From: Sphingomonas baiyangensis
GTDB lineage: Bacteria; Pseudomonadota; Alphaproteobacteria; Sphingomonadales; Sphingomonadaceae
Assembly: GCF_005144715.1 (NCBI RefSeq)
Contig: NZ_SWKR01000002.1
Span: forward strand, 186,001-250,000
Length of the DNA stretch: 64,000 nt
Reading direction: 5' to 3'
The notes under the pieces were generated by a model that saw only the letters and a list, made by a program, of their open reading frames with translations, ran no database searches and had not been told where the DNA came from. The stretch's first letter is position 1; every line of letters starts with the position of its first letter. This document shows positions 35,269 through 47,023 of this stretch, in pieces. The position numbers were made by a program, and so were the translations under genes.

Positions 35269-37602
35269 ATGGCAAGCCGTGCGCAGCCGAAACTGTGGCG
35301 CGACACGATGCGCGCGGGCGCGCGTCGCTCGAGTGCGATGCTCGGCGCGATCGCGCTGTTCGCGCTGACCGCGGCGCTGGTGATCGCGCTTGCCAGCTAT
35401 CGCCCCAGCGACGCCGCGTTCAACACCGCAGCCGGCGGTCCCGCCGAGAACTGGATGGGGCCTCCCGGCGCCTATGCCGCCGATCTGCTGCTCACGCTGT
35501 TCGGCATGCCCGCGATCATGCTACTGCCGCTGCTGCTCGTCTTTGCCGGCCGCCTGTGGGGCGAGCGGCCCGTAGGGCCATGGTCGCGGATGCTGCGCGA
35601 CGTCGTGCTCGGCATCGTGCTGATGGGCACCGCGCTTGCCTTCGTCGCCGGCGGATCGGTGCTCGCGCTGCCGGCGGGCTATGGCGGCGTGATCGCGATG
35701 GCGATCGCCGCCGCCGTAAAGTGGGGCATCGGATTCATCGGCGAGCCCGTGGCCGAACTCTGGACGATGCGCGGTGTCGGCGTAGCTGCGGGGCTTGCCG
35801 GCGTGGTGCTGTGGGGGCGAGGGCTCACGATCGACCTGCGCGACCGGCGCTGGCTGCCGCGCCGCCGCGCTCGTGGTGGCGATGGCGATGCCGCATTCGA
35901 AGATTTCGAGGATACCGAAACGCCCGCGATATCGCTCGATCGCGAGGCGCTGCCCGAGATCGCCACGCCCGAGCCGCGCCGTGCCGCCACCCCCGATCCG
36001 CGCCCCGCGCCGGTCATCACCGAGCGCAGCGCCGCGCCCGCACCCGCGCGCGCCAAGCCCGAACAGACCTCGCTCGACCTGCGCGACAATTTCAAGCTGC
36101 CGCCGCTCGACCTGCTCAATCCCGCGCCCGCCAACGCCAAGAACACGATCGACAAGGCGGCACTCGAGCGCAACGCGCGCCTGCTCGAGACCGTGCTCGA
36201 CGATTTCCACGTCAAGGGGTCGATCGTCGGCGTGCGGCCCGGACCCGTCGTCACGATGTACGAGCTCGAACCGGCGGCGGGCATCAAGGCCAGCCGCGTC
36301 ATCCAGCTCGCCGACGATATCGCGCGCAACATGAGCGCGATCTCCGCGCGCGTCGCGACCATTCCGGGGCGCACCGTGATCGGCATCGAATTACCCAATG
36401 CGCGGCGCGAGCCCGTCAATCTGCGCGAACTGATCGGCAGCGAGGCGTTCGCCGACCAGACCGCGCAGCTCCCCATCGTGCTCGGCAAGGATATCGGCGG
36501 CGAATCGGTCATCGCCGATCTCGCGCCGATGCCGCATCTGCTGGTCGCGGGCACTACCGGATCGGGCAAGTCGGTGGGGCTCAACTCGATGATCCTGTCG
36601 CTGCTCTATCGGCTCACGCCCGATCAGTGCCGCCTTATCATGATCGACCCAAAGATGCTCGAACTGAGCATGTACAAGGGCATTCCACACCTGCTAGCCG
36701 ATGTCGTCACCGATCCGCCCAAGGCGGTGCGCGCGCTCAAATGGGCGGTCGAGCAGATGGAGGACCGCTATCGCATGATGGCGAGCGTCAATGTCCGCTC
36801 GCTCGGCTCCTTCAACGAGAAGGTGCGCGCCGCACGCGCCAAGGGGCAGAAGCTCGGCCGCAAGGTGCAGGTCGGCTATGACGAGAATGGCCGCCCGATC
36901 CACGAGGAGGAGACGCTCGATCTCGCCCCGCTGCCGCAGATCGTCATCATCGTCGACGAGCTGGCCGATCTGATGATGACCGCGGGCAAGGAGGTCGAGT
37001 TCCTCATTCAGCGCCTCGCGCAAAAGGCGCGCGCCGCGGGCATTCACCTCATCATGGCGACGCAGCGCCCCTCGGTCGACGTCATCACCGGCGTCATCAA
37101 AGCCAACCTGCCGACGCGCATCAGCTTCCATGTGACGAGCAAGATCGACAGCCGCACGATCCTGGGCGAGCAGGGCGCCGAGCAGCTGCTCGGCAAGGGC
37201 GACATGCTCTACATGCCCTATGGCAAGAAGATCAGCCGCGTCCATGGCCCCTTCGTCTCCGACGAGGAAGTGCAGGCGATTGCCGATTTCTGGCGTGCGC
37301 AGGGCGAGCCCGACTATGTCGACGCAGTCACCAACGAGCCCGAGGAAGGCGGCGGCTTCAGCCTCGATGGCGCACCCGTCGGCGGCGACAGCCCCGAGGA
37401 CCAGATGTATCGCAACGCCATCGCCATGGTCGCGCAGAGCCAGAAGGCATCGACCTCATGGCTCCAGCGACAATTGCGCATCGGCTACAACTCGGCCGCG
37501 CGGCTGATCGAGCGGATGGAGAAGGATGATCTCGTCTCGAAGCCCGATCATGTCGGCCGCCGCGAAGTGCTGATGGACGAGGAAGGCCGGCCGCTGCAAT
37601 AG
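35269..37602 (+). CDS. ftsK: DNA translocase FtsK
   Basis: Septum-located motor that pumps chromosome ends and activates XerCD. The 777-residue protein has four or five N-terminal membrane segments, a linker of about 100 residues rich in Pro, Ala and Arg, and the motor: VAGTTGSGKSVGLNSM with Walker A at 428-435, Walker B in IVIIVDELADLMM, then QRPSVDVITGVIKANLPTRISF. The C-terminal gamma winged helix is present (STSWLQRQLRIGYNSAARLIERME). The short linker is normal for alphaproteobacteria. It is followed by the nitronate monooxygenase-like gene 40 bp later. Confidence 0.97.
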   Translation: MASRAQPKLWRDTMRAGARRSSAMLGAIALFALTAALVIALASYRPSDAAFNTAAGGPAENWMGPPGAYAADLLLTLFGMPAIMLLPLLLVFAGRLWGERPVGPWSRMLRDVVLGIVLMGTALAFVAGGSVLALPAGYGGVIAMAIAAAVKWGIGFIGEPVAELWTMRGVGVAAGLAGVVLWGRGLTIDLRDRRWLPRRRARGGDGDAAFEDFEDTETPAISLDREALPEIATPEPRRAATPDPRPAPVITERSAAPAPARAKPEQTSLDLRDNFKLPPLDLLNPAPANAKNTIDKAALERNARLLETVLDDFHVKGSIVGVRPGPVVTMYELEPAAGIKASRVIQLADDIARNMSAISARVATIPGRTVIGIELPNARREPVNLRELIGSEAFADQTAQLPIVLGKDIGGESVIADLAPMPHLLVAGTTGSGKSVGLNSMILSLLYRLTPDQCRLIMIDPKMLELSMYKGIPHLLADVVTDPPKAVRALKWAVEQMEDRYRMMASVNVRSLGSFNEKVRAARAKGQKLGRKVQVGYDENGRPIHEEETLDLAPLPQIVIIVDELADLMMTAGKEVEFLIQRLAQKARAAGIHLIMATQRPSVDVITGVIKANLPTRISFHVTSKIDSRTILGEQGAEQLLGKGDMLYMPYGKKISRVHGPFVSDEEVQAIADFWRAQGEPDYVDAVTNEPEEGGGFSLDGAPVGGDSPEDQMYRNAIAMVAQSQKASTSWLQRQLRIGYNSAARLIERMEKDDLVSKPDHVGRREVLMDEEGRPLQ

Positions 37603-37642
37603 CGCCATTGCCCGCCGGCCGCGGGGCAGGCATGAGCGGCGG

Positions 37643-38704
37643 ATGACCGATGCCCCGATACTCGCCCCCGCCGCCGATCCCGCCCACCGTATCGGCGAGG
37701 AGCGGCTCGCCCGGCGCATGGCGCGCGGCGCGGCGTTCCTCGGCTCCGAGGTCGCGGTGCTCGGCGGCGCGATGTCGTGGGTGTCCGAGCGCAACCTCGT
37801 ATCGGCGATCTCCACCGCCGGCGGTTTCGGCGTGATCGCGTGCGGCGCGATGACGCCCGCACTGCTCGATACCGAGATCGCCGAGACGAAGGCGCGCACC
37901 GATCGCCCCTTCGGCGTCAACCTCATCACCATGCATCCCGATCTGTTCGCGCTGATCGAGGTCTGCGGGCGCCACAAGGTCGGCCATGTCGTGCTGGCGG
38001 GCGGGTTGCCGCCCAAGGGTGCGCTCGAGGCGATCAAAGCCACCGCCGCAAAGGTCATCTGCTTCGCGCCCGCGCTCGGCCTTGCGAAAAAGCTCGTGCG
38101 CTCGGGCGTCGACGCACTGGTGATCGAGGGAATGGAGGCCGGTGGCCATATCGGGCCCGTCTCCACCAGCGTGCTCGCGCAGGAGATATTGCCCGAGATC
38201 GCCGAACAGGTGCCGGTGTTCGTCGCCGGCGGTATCGGCCGCGGCGAGGCGATCGCGGGCTATCTCGATCAGGGCGCCGCAGGCGTGCAGCTCGGCACGC
38301 GTTTCGTCTGCGCCACCGAATCGATCGCGCACCCGGCGTTCAAGAAGGCGTTCATCCGTGCATCGGCGCGCGATGCGGTGTCGAGCGTCCAGGTCGATGC
38401 GCGGCTGCCGGTCATTCCCGTTCGCGCGCTCAAGAATGCGGGCACCGAGCTGTTCACCGCCAAGCAGCGCGAAGTCGCCGCGACGCTCGACAGTGGCAGC
38501 ATCGAGATGGCCGAGGCGCAGCTCCAGATCGAGCATTATTGGGCAGGCGCGCTGCGCCGCGCGGTGATCGACGGCGATGTCGAGCATGGCAGCCTGATGG
38601 CAGGCCAGTCGGTCGGCATGGTGACGAAGGAAGAACCCGTCGCCGACATCATCGCCACCTTGATGCACGAAGCCGCACACGCACTGGCACGGCGCGCGCA
38701 ATAA
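37643..38704 (+). CDS. NAD(P)H-dependent flavin oxidoreductase, nitronate monooxygenase-like
   Basis: A 353-residue FMN TIM-barrel protein of the 2-nitropropane dioxygenase / FabK-like family. Signs: GAMSWVSERNLVSAISTAGGFGVIACGAM at the N terminus, a barrel strand VGHVVLAGGLPPK, GMEAGGHIGPVSTSVLAQEI, and the phosphate-binding VFVAGGIGRGEAIAGYLDQGAAGVQLGTRFV. It could oxidise nitronates or act as an enoyl reductase-like enzyme; the sequence does not decide. It follows ftsK at 40 bp, with no functional link known, possibly as a read-through pair. Confidence 0.87.
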   Translation: MTDAPILAPAADPAHRIGEERLARRMARGAAFLGSEVAVLGGAMSWVSERNLVSAISTAGGFGVIACGAMTPALLDTEIAETKARTDRPFGVNLITMHPDLFALIEVCGRHKVGHVVLAGGLPPKGALEAIKATAAKVICFAPALGLAKKLVRSGVDALVIEGMEAGGHIGPVSTSVLAQEILPEIAEQVPVFVAGGIGRGEAIAGYLDQGAAGVQLGTRFVCATESIAHPAFKKAFIRASARDAVSSVQVDARLPVIPVRALKNAGTELFTAKQREVAATLDSGSIEMAEAQLQIEHYWAGALRRAVIDGDVEHGSLMAGQSVGMVTKEEPVADIIATLMHEAAHALARRAQ

Positions 38705-38852
38705 GCTGCTTGGGGCGCAAGGTGGATCGGTGCCGCGCTTCACGTAACTGAAACCGGTTCGTTTCGCCGCATCGCGCGGCGCGTTTTAACCCGATCGAAA
38801 GCATGTCCGCTCACCATTCGCGCTCGCCAGTGCGAGCCGCGAGGAGCCGAAC

Positions 38853-39608
38853 ATGTTGCGTTGCCCCAAATCCGCCGTCGCGCTGCTGGCGCTGATTCCG
38901 CTGGTAGCCGGCTGCGCGCGCGAGGCGCCCGAGGTCGCCGTCGTCGTTCCGCCGCCAGCGCCGCCCGCCGCACCCGCGCCGATGCCGCGTCCGCCGATGG
39001 GCGCCGCGGCCACGCTCACGCTGCCGCAGCCCGCGCCCGACGGCAGCTTCGTAACGCCCAATCGGGCGCTCTCGGCGGCAGCCACCGCATGGCATCTGCG
39101 CGCCGCGCTCAACGTCGCGGTGCTGCAATGTGCCAGGCCCGGCGATCCGATGGAAGCGGGCTACAACCAGTTTCTGAAGGCCCACAAGACGGCGCTGGCA
39201 TCGGCGCATTCGACGCTGGCACGCGAATACCGCGCCGCGCACGGCGCGCAGGCACAGGACGCCTTCGACGATGCGATGACGCGGCTCTACAATTTCTACG
39301 CGCAGCCGCCCGCACGCAGCGGCTTCTGCGCTGCTGCCGCACCGCTGGTGGCGCAGGCCGCTGCGTTGCCCGCCGATGGCCTTGCGGACTTCGCCGCCCC
39401 GACGCTCGCCGCACTCGACGTGCCATTCACCGATTTCTATCGCGCCTATGCGCAGTACCGGCAGGATCTGGCTGCATGGCATGCGGGCCGCTCGAAGCCT
39501 GTGATGGTCGCCGCCGTGGCGGCACCGCGCCTCGCGGTCGATCCGGCGCTGCTGATGGCCGATGCATCGGTCACGGCGCGCGGCGGCGTGCGCTACGCGG
39601 CGCGCTAA
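38853..39608 (+). CDS. Lipoprotein of unknown function
   Basis: A 251-residue envelope protein. MLRCPKSAVALLALIPLVAGCARE is a lipoprotein signal with lipobox VAGC. A proline-rich stretch follows (PPPAPPAAPAPMPRPPM), then a helical domain that contains three further cysteines (LQCARPGD, FCAAAAPL and others). No named domain is recognised. The ATG is preceded by GCGAGGAGCCGAAC, a good ribosome site. It lies just upstream of ptsP on the same strand; the two could share a transcript, although a TTGACA box sits between them at 39618. Confidence 0.78.
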   Translation: MLRCPKSAVALLALIPLVAGCAREAPEVAVVVPPPAPPAAPAPMPRPPMGAAATLTLPQPAPDGSFVTPNRALSAAATAWHLRAALNVAVLQCARPGDPMEAGYNQFLKAHKTALASAHSTLAREYRAAHGAQAQDAFDDAMTRLYNFYAQPPARSGFCAAAAPLVAQAAALPADGLADFAAPTLAALDVPFTDFYRAYAQYRQDLAAWHAGRSKPVMVAAVAAPRLAVDPALLMADASVTARGGVRYAAR

Positions 39609-39665
39609 GCGCCACACTTTTGACAACCGCTTGGGGCTGGCGACGCAATCTGATAGCGGTCATCC

Positions 39666-41942
39666 ATGCCCGTTTCGGCCGCCGCTTCCGCCCGCGAGAT
39701 CCTCGTCCGCCTGCACGACGTAATGGCGGCGCGCACCGCCGCGCAGGCCAAGCTCAACAGCGTCGTCAACATCATCGGCGAGGCGCTCGATAGCGAGGTC
39801 TGCTCGATCTACCTGCTGCGCGAGGGTGTGCTCGAGCTGTTCGCCACGCGCGGGCTCGCCGAGGCCGCCGTTCACGTCACCAAGCTCGCGATGGGCGAGG
39901 GGCTTGTCGGCACCATCGCCGCCAATGTCGAGACGCTCAATCTCGACGAGGCCGCGAGCCATCCCGATTTCGCCTACCGCCCCGAAACGGGCGAGGAGAA
40001 GTTCCACAGCTTCGCCGGCGTCCCCGTCATCCGGCGCGAGCGTGCGGTGGGTGTCCTCGCGGTCCAGCATGCCGATCCGCGCCGCTATGCCGATGTCGAG
40101 ATCGAGGCGTTGCAGACCGTTGCGATGGTGCTGTCCGAGCTCATTGCCAATGCCGGGCTCATCGACCAGGCCACTACCGACGCGACGCGCCCGCAATCGA
40201 CTGCCTCGGTCCGCATTGAGGGCTTCCGGCTCGTCGACGGCATGGCCGCCGGCGCAGCGGTGTTCCACCAGCCGCGCGTGGTGATCGAGCATACCGTCGC
40301 CGAGGATGTCGAGGCCGAGCGCCACCGCGTCTATGCCGCGTTCGACAAGATGCGCGACCAGATCGACCGGATGGCGAGCCAGGCCGAGTTCGGCGTCGGC
40401 GGCGAGCATGACGAGGTGCTCGCGACCTACAAGATGTTCGCCTATGACGAGGGCTGGGCACGCCGCATCAATGAGGCGATCGACAGCGGCCTGACCGCCG
40501 AGGCGGCGATCGAGCGCGTGCAGCAGCGCACGCGGATGCGGATGCGCGAGATCGACGATCCGCTGCTGCGCGATCGCATGCACGATCTCGAGGATCTGTC
40601 GAACCGGCTGCTGCGCATGGTCTCGGGCCAGCTCGGCACCGCGGCGCAGATGGGGCTGCGGCAGGATTCGATCTTGATCGCGCGCAATCTGGGGCCGGCC
40701 GAGCTGCTCGAATATGACCGCCGCCGTCTGAAGGGCGTCGTGCTCGAGGAAGGATCGCTCACCGCGCACGTCACCATCGTCGCGCGCGCCATGGGTGTGC
40801 CCGTGCTCGGCCGCGTACGCGACGTGCGACGGCTGATCGCCGAGGGCGACCGGCTGCTGCTCGACGTGACGGGCGAGGCGGTGATCGTGCGGCCCAATCT
40901 GGCGATGGAGGAGGCGTTCGACGCCAAGTTCGCGCGCGGCCAGAAGCGCCGCGCCGCCTTCGCCGCGCTCAAGAATGTGCCGCCGGTGACGAAGGACGGC
41001 ACGCGCATCACGCTGATGGTCAATGCCGGGCTGCGCGATGATGTGGCGGCGCTCGACCTGACCGGCGCCGACGGCATCGGCCTGTTCCGCACCGAGTTCC
41101 AGTTTCTCGTCTCGGCCACGCTGCCGCAGCGCGAGCGCCAGCAGCGCCTCTATCGCGACGTGCTCGACGCGGCGGGTGATCGTCCCGTGGTGTTCCGCAC
41201 CGTCGATATCGGCGGCGACAAGGCACTGCCCTATCTCGACCATGACGACGAGCATCTCGAGGAAAACCCCGCGATGGGCTGGCGTGCGCTGCGCCTGGCG
41301 CTAGAACGCGAGGGGCTGATGAAGGCGCAGGCGCGCGCGCTGCTCGAAGCGGCCGCCGGGCGAACGCTCAACGTGATGTTCCCGATGGTGAGCGAGCCAT
41401 GGGAATTCGATCAGGCGCGCGCGCTGTTCGAGGCGCAGCGCAAATGGATCGCCGCGCGTGGCCGCAAGCTGCCGCACGAGGTGCGCTACGGCGCGATGCT
41501 CGAAGTGCCGGCGCTCGCCGAAGTGCTCGACCTACTGCTGCCCAAGCTCCAGTTCCTGTCGATCGGCACCAACGACCTCACGCAGTTCCTGTTTGCCGCC
41601 GATCGCGCGCATCCCAAGCTGGCGCTGCGTTACGATTGGCTGAGCCCGTCGATCCTGCGCTTCGTCCGCCGCGTGGTCGAACCCGCGCGCGCCGCTGCCG
41701 TGCCCGTCGCGGTCTGTGGCGAGATGGGCGGCCGCCCGCTCGAGGCGATGGCGCTGCTGGGGCTGGGGATCGACCGGCTCTCGATCACGCCAGCGGCTGT
41801 CGGCCCGGTCAAGGCGATGATCCGCTCGCTCGATCTGGCGGCGTTCCGCGCGCACCTTAACGCCTGCCTCCAGCACCCGCCAACCAATCTGCGCGCCTCG
41901 CTCGAGGATTGGGCGACCGCGCACGGCGTCGAGATCACCTGA
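39666..41942 (+). CDS. ptsP: Phosphoenolpyruvate-protein phosphotransferase EI-Ntr
   Basis: First enzyme of the nitrogen-related phosphotransferase chain, passing phosphate from PEP to HPr-like NPr. The 758-residue protein begins with a GAF domain (about residues 15-160; EVCSIYLLREGVLELFATRGL), then the EI N-terminal region and the swivel domain with phospho-accepting His368 in GSLTAHVTIVARAMGVPVLG. The C-terminal barrel has TGADGIGLFRTEFQFL, DIGGDKALPYL, SIGTNDLTQFLFAADR and the catalytic Cys in AVCGEMGG. HPr and EIIA genes are not in the window. A TTGACA box at 39618-39623 may be its promoter. Confidence 0.95.
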   Translation: MPVSAAASAREILVRLHDVMAARTAAQAKLNSVVNIIGEALDSEVCSIYLLREGVLELFATRGLAEAAVHVTKLAMGEGLVGTIAANVETLNLDEAASHPDFAYRPETGEEKFHSFAGVPVIRRERAVGVLAVQHADPRRYADVEIEALQTVAMVLSELIANAGLIDQATTDATRPQSTASVRIEGFRLVDGMAAGAAVFHQPRVVIEHTVAEDVEAERHRVYAAFDKMRDQIDRMASQAEFGVGGEHDEVLATYKMFAYDEGWARRINEAIDSGLTAEAAIERVQQRTRMRMREIDDPLLRDRMHDLEDLSNRLLRMVSGQLGTAAQMGLRQDSILIARNLGPAELLEYDRRRLKGVVLEEGSLTAHVTIVARAMGVPVLGRVRDVRRLIAEGDRLLLDVTGEAVIVRPNLAMEEAFDAKFARGQKRRAAFAALKNVPPVTKDGTRITLMVNAGLRDDVAALDLTGADGIGLFRTEFQFLVSATLPQRERQQRLYRDVLDAAGDRPVVFRTVDIGGDKALPYLDHDDEHLEENPAMGWRALRLALEREGLMKAQARALLEAAAGRTLNVMFPMVSEPWEFDQARALFEAQRKWIAARGRKLPHEVRYGAMLEVPALAEVLDLLLPKLQFLSIGTNDLTQFLFAADRAHPKLALRYDWLSPSILRFVRRVVEPARAAAVPVAVCGEMGGRPLEAMALLGLGIDRLSITPAAVGPVKAMIRSLDLAAFRAHLNACLQHPPTNLRASLEDWATAHGVEIT

Positions 41943-42053
41943 TTTGCGGCGAAAAGATGCGCTGGCCCCCTCGTTCGCGCGCCGGATTGCGTGCTAGGGT
42001 ATGCCGGCGACGCAGGAGATGATGGGGCGCAACCCTCCTGTGCGGAGACGTTG

Positions 42054-42833
42054 ATGATGGATACGCCTGATCCGGGCACAGGCGGCCCGTCGACCCGAAC
42101 GGGCGACCGGCTGCGCGATGCGCGCGAGGCACAGGGGCTGACGCTGGCCGATATCGCGCAGCGCACGCGCATACCGCTCCGGCATCTCGAATCGATCGAG
42201 GCGTCGACCTACGCGTCGCTGCCCTCGATCACCTACGCGATGGGGTTTGCGCGCGCCTATGCCCGCGCCGTCGGTCTCGACGAGGTGGCGATCGCGCGCG
42301 ATTTGCGTGCCGAGCTCGCGACCACGTGGCAGCAGCCTCCGCGCCACGAGCCGTACGACCCAAGCGAGCCGGCGCGCGTGCCGCCGCGCGGTATCGCGAT
42401 GGCGGGGCTCGCGGTGTTCGTGCTGCTGCTGGCAGGCATGGCGATCTGGTACGGCTCGAATCTGTTTCGCGGCGATGGCGGGCGATCGACCGCTGCCGCC
42501 CCCGCGCCGACACAGGCGGTAGCGCCGGCACCCGCGCCGACGCAGCCGGTCGCATCGCAGGGCGGGCAGGTGACGCTCGTCGCTGCCGACGAGGTGTGGG
42601 TCCGCGTCTACACCGCCGGCGACGAAACGCTGCTCACCCGCACGATGCAGCCCGGCGAACGGTTCGACGTGCCGCGCGATGCCGACGGCCCGATGGTCAA
42701 TGTAGGCCGTCCCGAAGCGCTCAAGGTGCTGGTCGATGGCCGCGAGATGGCCCCGCTCGGCCCGGCTGGACGCGCCGTCAGCGATGTGCCCATCGGCGCT
42801 GCGGCATTGCGCGCGCGCGCCTCGGGTGGTTAA
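42054..42833 (+). CDS. RodZ-like helix-turn-helix membrane protein (DUF4115)
   Basis: A 259-residue bitopic protein. The cytoplasmic N terminus is a Cro/C1-type helix-turn-helix (GDRLRDAREAQGLTLADIAQRTRIPLRHLESIEASTYASLPSITYAMGFARAYARAVGLD), then one transmembrane helix (AMAGLAVFVLLLAGMAIWYG), a Pro/Ala-rich periplasmic spacer and a C-terminal DUF4115 beta domain (VTLVAADEVWVRVYTAGDETLL). RodZ proteins of this design link MreB to cell-wall synthesis. Two ATGs in a row at 42054 and 42057 follow GGAG at 42044. It is next to cpoB. Confidence 0.88.
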   Translation: MMDTPDPGTGGPSTRTGDRLRDAREAQGLTLADIAQRTRIPLRHLESIEASTYASLPSITYAMGFARAYARAVGLDEVAIARDLRAELATTWQQPPRHEPYDPSEPARVPPRGIAMAGLAVFVLLLAGMAIWYGSNLFRGDGGRSTAAAPAPTQAVAPAPAPTQPVASQGGQVTLVAADEVWVRVYTAGDETLLTRTMQPGERFDVPRDADGPMVNVGRPEALKVLVDGREMAPLGPAGRAVSDVPIGAAALRARASGG

Positions 42834-42879
42834 GCTTGTTGCGACGATCCTTTCTGTAGCGACACCGGGGGGTGTTCCC

Positions 42880-43776
42880 ATGCGTTATGCCGTTTCCACA
42901 ATGATCGCAGCTGCCGTGGCGCTGTCGCCCGGTGCTGCGCTTGCGCAGTCAGCCGTAGAGGGCCGCGTCGACCGGCTCGAGCGCGAGATGCGCGCGGTGC
43001 AGCGCAAGGTGTTTCCGGGCGGTGCCGGCCAGCTCATCCAGCCCGATATCACGGCACCCGCCACGCCGCTCGCCACGCCGGGCACGCCCGCGACCAGCGC
43101 GGTCGCCGATCTCAACGCGCGGATAAGTGCGCTCGAGGCCCAGATCACGACGATGACCGGGCAGATCGAGCAGTCGCAGTTCCGCATGCGCGAGGCCGAG
43201 CAGGCGTTCGAGGCGTATCGCCGCGCTACCGACACGCGGCTGTCGGCGATCGAGGCACGCGGCGCGGCGCCCGTATCGAGCGAGGTTTCCGCGGCCGGCG
43301 ACACGCGGCCCGCGGCTGCTGCTGCCGCGCCCGCAAGCGGCGCGCGCGCCGAGCGGGTCGCCGCCGTCGTGCGCCCCGATACCGGCGACGCGGCCGAGGA
43401 TGCCTATGTCTATGGCTTCCGGCTGTGGGAAGCCAAGCTCTATCCCGAGGCGCAGGCGCAGCTCAAGGACATGGTGTCGAAGCACCCCAAGCATCGCCGC
43501 GCGAGCTACGCGCAGAACCTGCTCGGCCGCGCCTATCTCGACGAGGGCAAGCCCAGCCTCGCCTCGATCGCCTTCTACGACAATTACAAGAAGATGCCCG
43601 ACGGCGAGCGCGCGCCCGACAGCCTCTTTTATCTGGGCCAGGCGCTCACCCAGCTCAAGAAGCCCGCCGATGCGTGCAAGGTCTATGGCGAGCTGACCGA
43701 CGTCTATGGCGAGCGCATCTCGGCAAGCATGGCCGCCGATGTCGCGCGGGCGCGCACCGCCGCCAAATGTGGATGA
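42880..43776 (+). CDS. cpoB: Cell division coordinator CpoB / tol-pal protein YbgF
   Basis: A 298-residue periplasmic protein. MRYAVSTMIAAAVALSPGAALAQ is a signal peptide, followed by a trimeric coiled-coil-type region (VEGRVDRLEREMRAVQRKVF and LNARISALEAQITTMTGQIEQ) and a C-terminal TPR domain (DAYVYGFRLWEAKLYPEAQAQLKDMVSKHPKHRRASYAQNLLGRAYLDEGKPSLAS). This order is that of CpoB/YbgF, which couples Tol-Pal to peptidoglycan synthesis at division. The Tol-Pal genes themselves are not here. Its stop overlaps the start of tilS by 8 bp. Confidence 0.9.
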   Translation: MRYAVSTMIAAAVALSPGAALAQSAVEGRVDRLEREMRAVQRKVFPGGAGQLIQPDITAPATPLATPGTPATSAVADLNARISALEAQITTMTGQIEQSQFRMREAEQAFEAYRRATDTRLSAIEARGAAPVSSEVSAAGDTRPAAAAAAPASGARAERVAAVVRPDTGDAAEDAYVYGFRLWEAKLYPEAQAQLKDMVSKHPKHRRASYAQNLLGRAYLDEGKPSLASIAFYDNYKKMPDGERAPDSLFYLGQALTQLKKPADACKVYGELTDVYGERISASMAADVARARTAAKCG

Positions 43777-44767
43777 GCTATTCGCGCCGCCGCCCGAGGC
43801 CGAGGGGCGCTTTCGCCGGCATCTGATCGCGGCGCTCGGCTTCTCGCTCGGCCACAGCGACGTGATCGGGCTCGCCGTGTCGGGTGGTCCCGACAGCATG
43901 GCGTTGCTGACGCTCACCGCCGCCGTGCTTCCCGGGCGCTGCATGGCGGCGACCGTCGATCATCGCCTGCGCGAAGGGAGCGCCGACGAGGCGGCGATGG
44001 TCGCCCGCCATTGCGCCGCGATCGGCGTGCCGCACATCATCCTTACCCCCGATCACCCGATCATCGGGTCGAGCCTTCAGGCGCGCGCGCGCGAGGTGCG
44101 CTACCGGCTGCTCGCGCACTGGGCCGCCGCCGCGCAATTGCGCGCGGTCGCGACGGCGCATCACCTCGACGATCAGGCCGAGACGTTTCTGCTGCGCGCA
44201 GGGCGCGGATCGGGCATTTCGGGGCTGGCCGGCATCCGCGTGCGCCAGCATATCGATGACATGCTGGTCGTGCGGCCGTTGCTCGGCTGGCGGCGCGAGG
44301 CGCTTGCCGAGCTCGTCCGCGACGTGCCGCATGTGCACGATCCGAGCAACGCCAACGAGCGCTTCGACCGCACACGCGTGCGCCGCGTGCTCGCGCCCGA
44401 TGGGCCTATCGATGTCGGCGGTGTTGCCCGGTCGGCCGCGATTCTCGCGCAGACCGACGACGATCTGCGCGCGCTCATCGCGATGCTGTGGGACGAGCGC
44501 GCGAGCAGCCCGTCGCCCGGCATCGTCGATCTGCGCATCGACCGGTTGCCCTATCAGGCGCGTCGCAATCTCACCCAGCGCGCGCTTGCGACCGTTCGCG
44601 CCGAGGCGGGCATCGCCAGCCCCGGCTTCGGCGAGGCGACGAGCATCGAGCCGCTGCTCGCCCGCCTCGCGCTCGGCGAAACCGCGACGCAGGCGGGCGT
44701 CATCATCAAGGTCCGCGCGCGCGCTACCTGGCGTTTTTCGCCGGCGCCGCCGCGGCGCGCGCATTGA
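43769..44767 (+). CDS. tilS: tRNA(Ile)-lysidine synthetase
   Basis: Converts C34 of the tRNA-Ile CAU anticodon to lysidine so that it reads AUA. The 332-residue protein carries the PP-loop SGGPDSMALL (residues 38-43 core), VDHRLREGSADEAAMVARHCAAIGVPH, an ATAHHLDDQAETFLLRAGRGSGISGLAG motif and a later RFDRTRVRRVLAP. It is of the short alphaproteobacterial type without a large C-terminal substrate domain. I chose GTG at 43769 because it overlaps the end of cpoB and starts just before the conserved part; an ATG at 43706 would add 21 residues. ftsH lies 100 bp downstream. Confidence 0.94.
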   Translation: MDELFAPPPEAEGRFRRHLIAALGFSLGHSDVIGLAVSGGPDSMALLTLTAAVLPGRCMAATVDHRLREGSADEAAMVARHCAAIGVPHIILTPDHPIIGSSLQARAREVRYRLLAHWAAAAQLRAVATAHHLDDQAETFLLRAGRGSGISGLAGIRVRQHIDDMLVVRPLLGWRREALAELVRDVPHVHDPSNANERFDRTRVRRVLAPDGPIDVGGVARSAAILAQTDDDLRALIAMLWDERASSPSPGIVDLRIDRLPYQARRNLTQRALATVRAEAGIASPGFGEATSIEPLLARLALGETATQAGVIIKVRARATWRFSPAPPRRAH

Positions 44768-44867
44768 CGCCGATGCATCCGGCGAAGCGATCACACCGAT
44801 CGACGCTGTTCCATTGCCATTAACCTGCGCACGCCTATCTTGGGCCTGAGGAAAGGTGTCTCGACGC

Positions 44868-46832
<1,965 letters not shown>

Positions 46833-46851
46833 GGTGAGGTTTAAGCCCGGC

Positions 46852-46998
46852 CGTTCGTGCTGAGTAGGGGCCGAGCAGCCCTCGCAGAGGGCGTATCGAG
46901 GACGCGTATCGAAGCACGGTTTCGCGCGCAGCCTATCCTTCGATAATCCGCCTCGATACGCTGCTGCGCAGCTACTCGACGGCTACTCAGGACGAACG
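46852..46998. repeat. Dispersed inverted repeat, copy 2
   Basis: A 147-bp element whose ends are 16-bp inverted repeats (CGTTCGTGCTGAGTAG at 46852-46867; CTACTCAGGACGAACG at 46983-46998, 15 of 16 matching). Inside are further inverted parts such as GTATCGAGGA...CCTCGATACG. It lies in the non-coding region between ftsH and the convergent metallophosphoesterase and shares the CGTTCGT head with the repeat at 16107. No gene is inside. Confidence 0.75.
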
Positions 46999-47023
46999 AG
47001 GGTTTGTCGCCAGCACGGCGGAG

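Noticed and set aside
39618..39650. Promoter of ptsP
   Set aside because: TTGACA is perfect, but no acceptable -10 is found at 16-18 bp; not listed as a feature.
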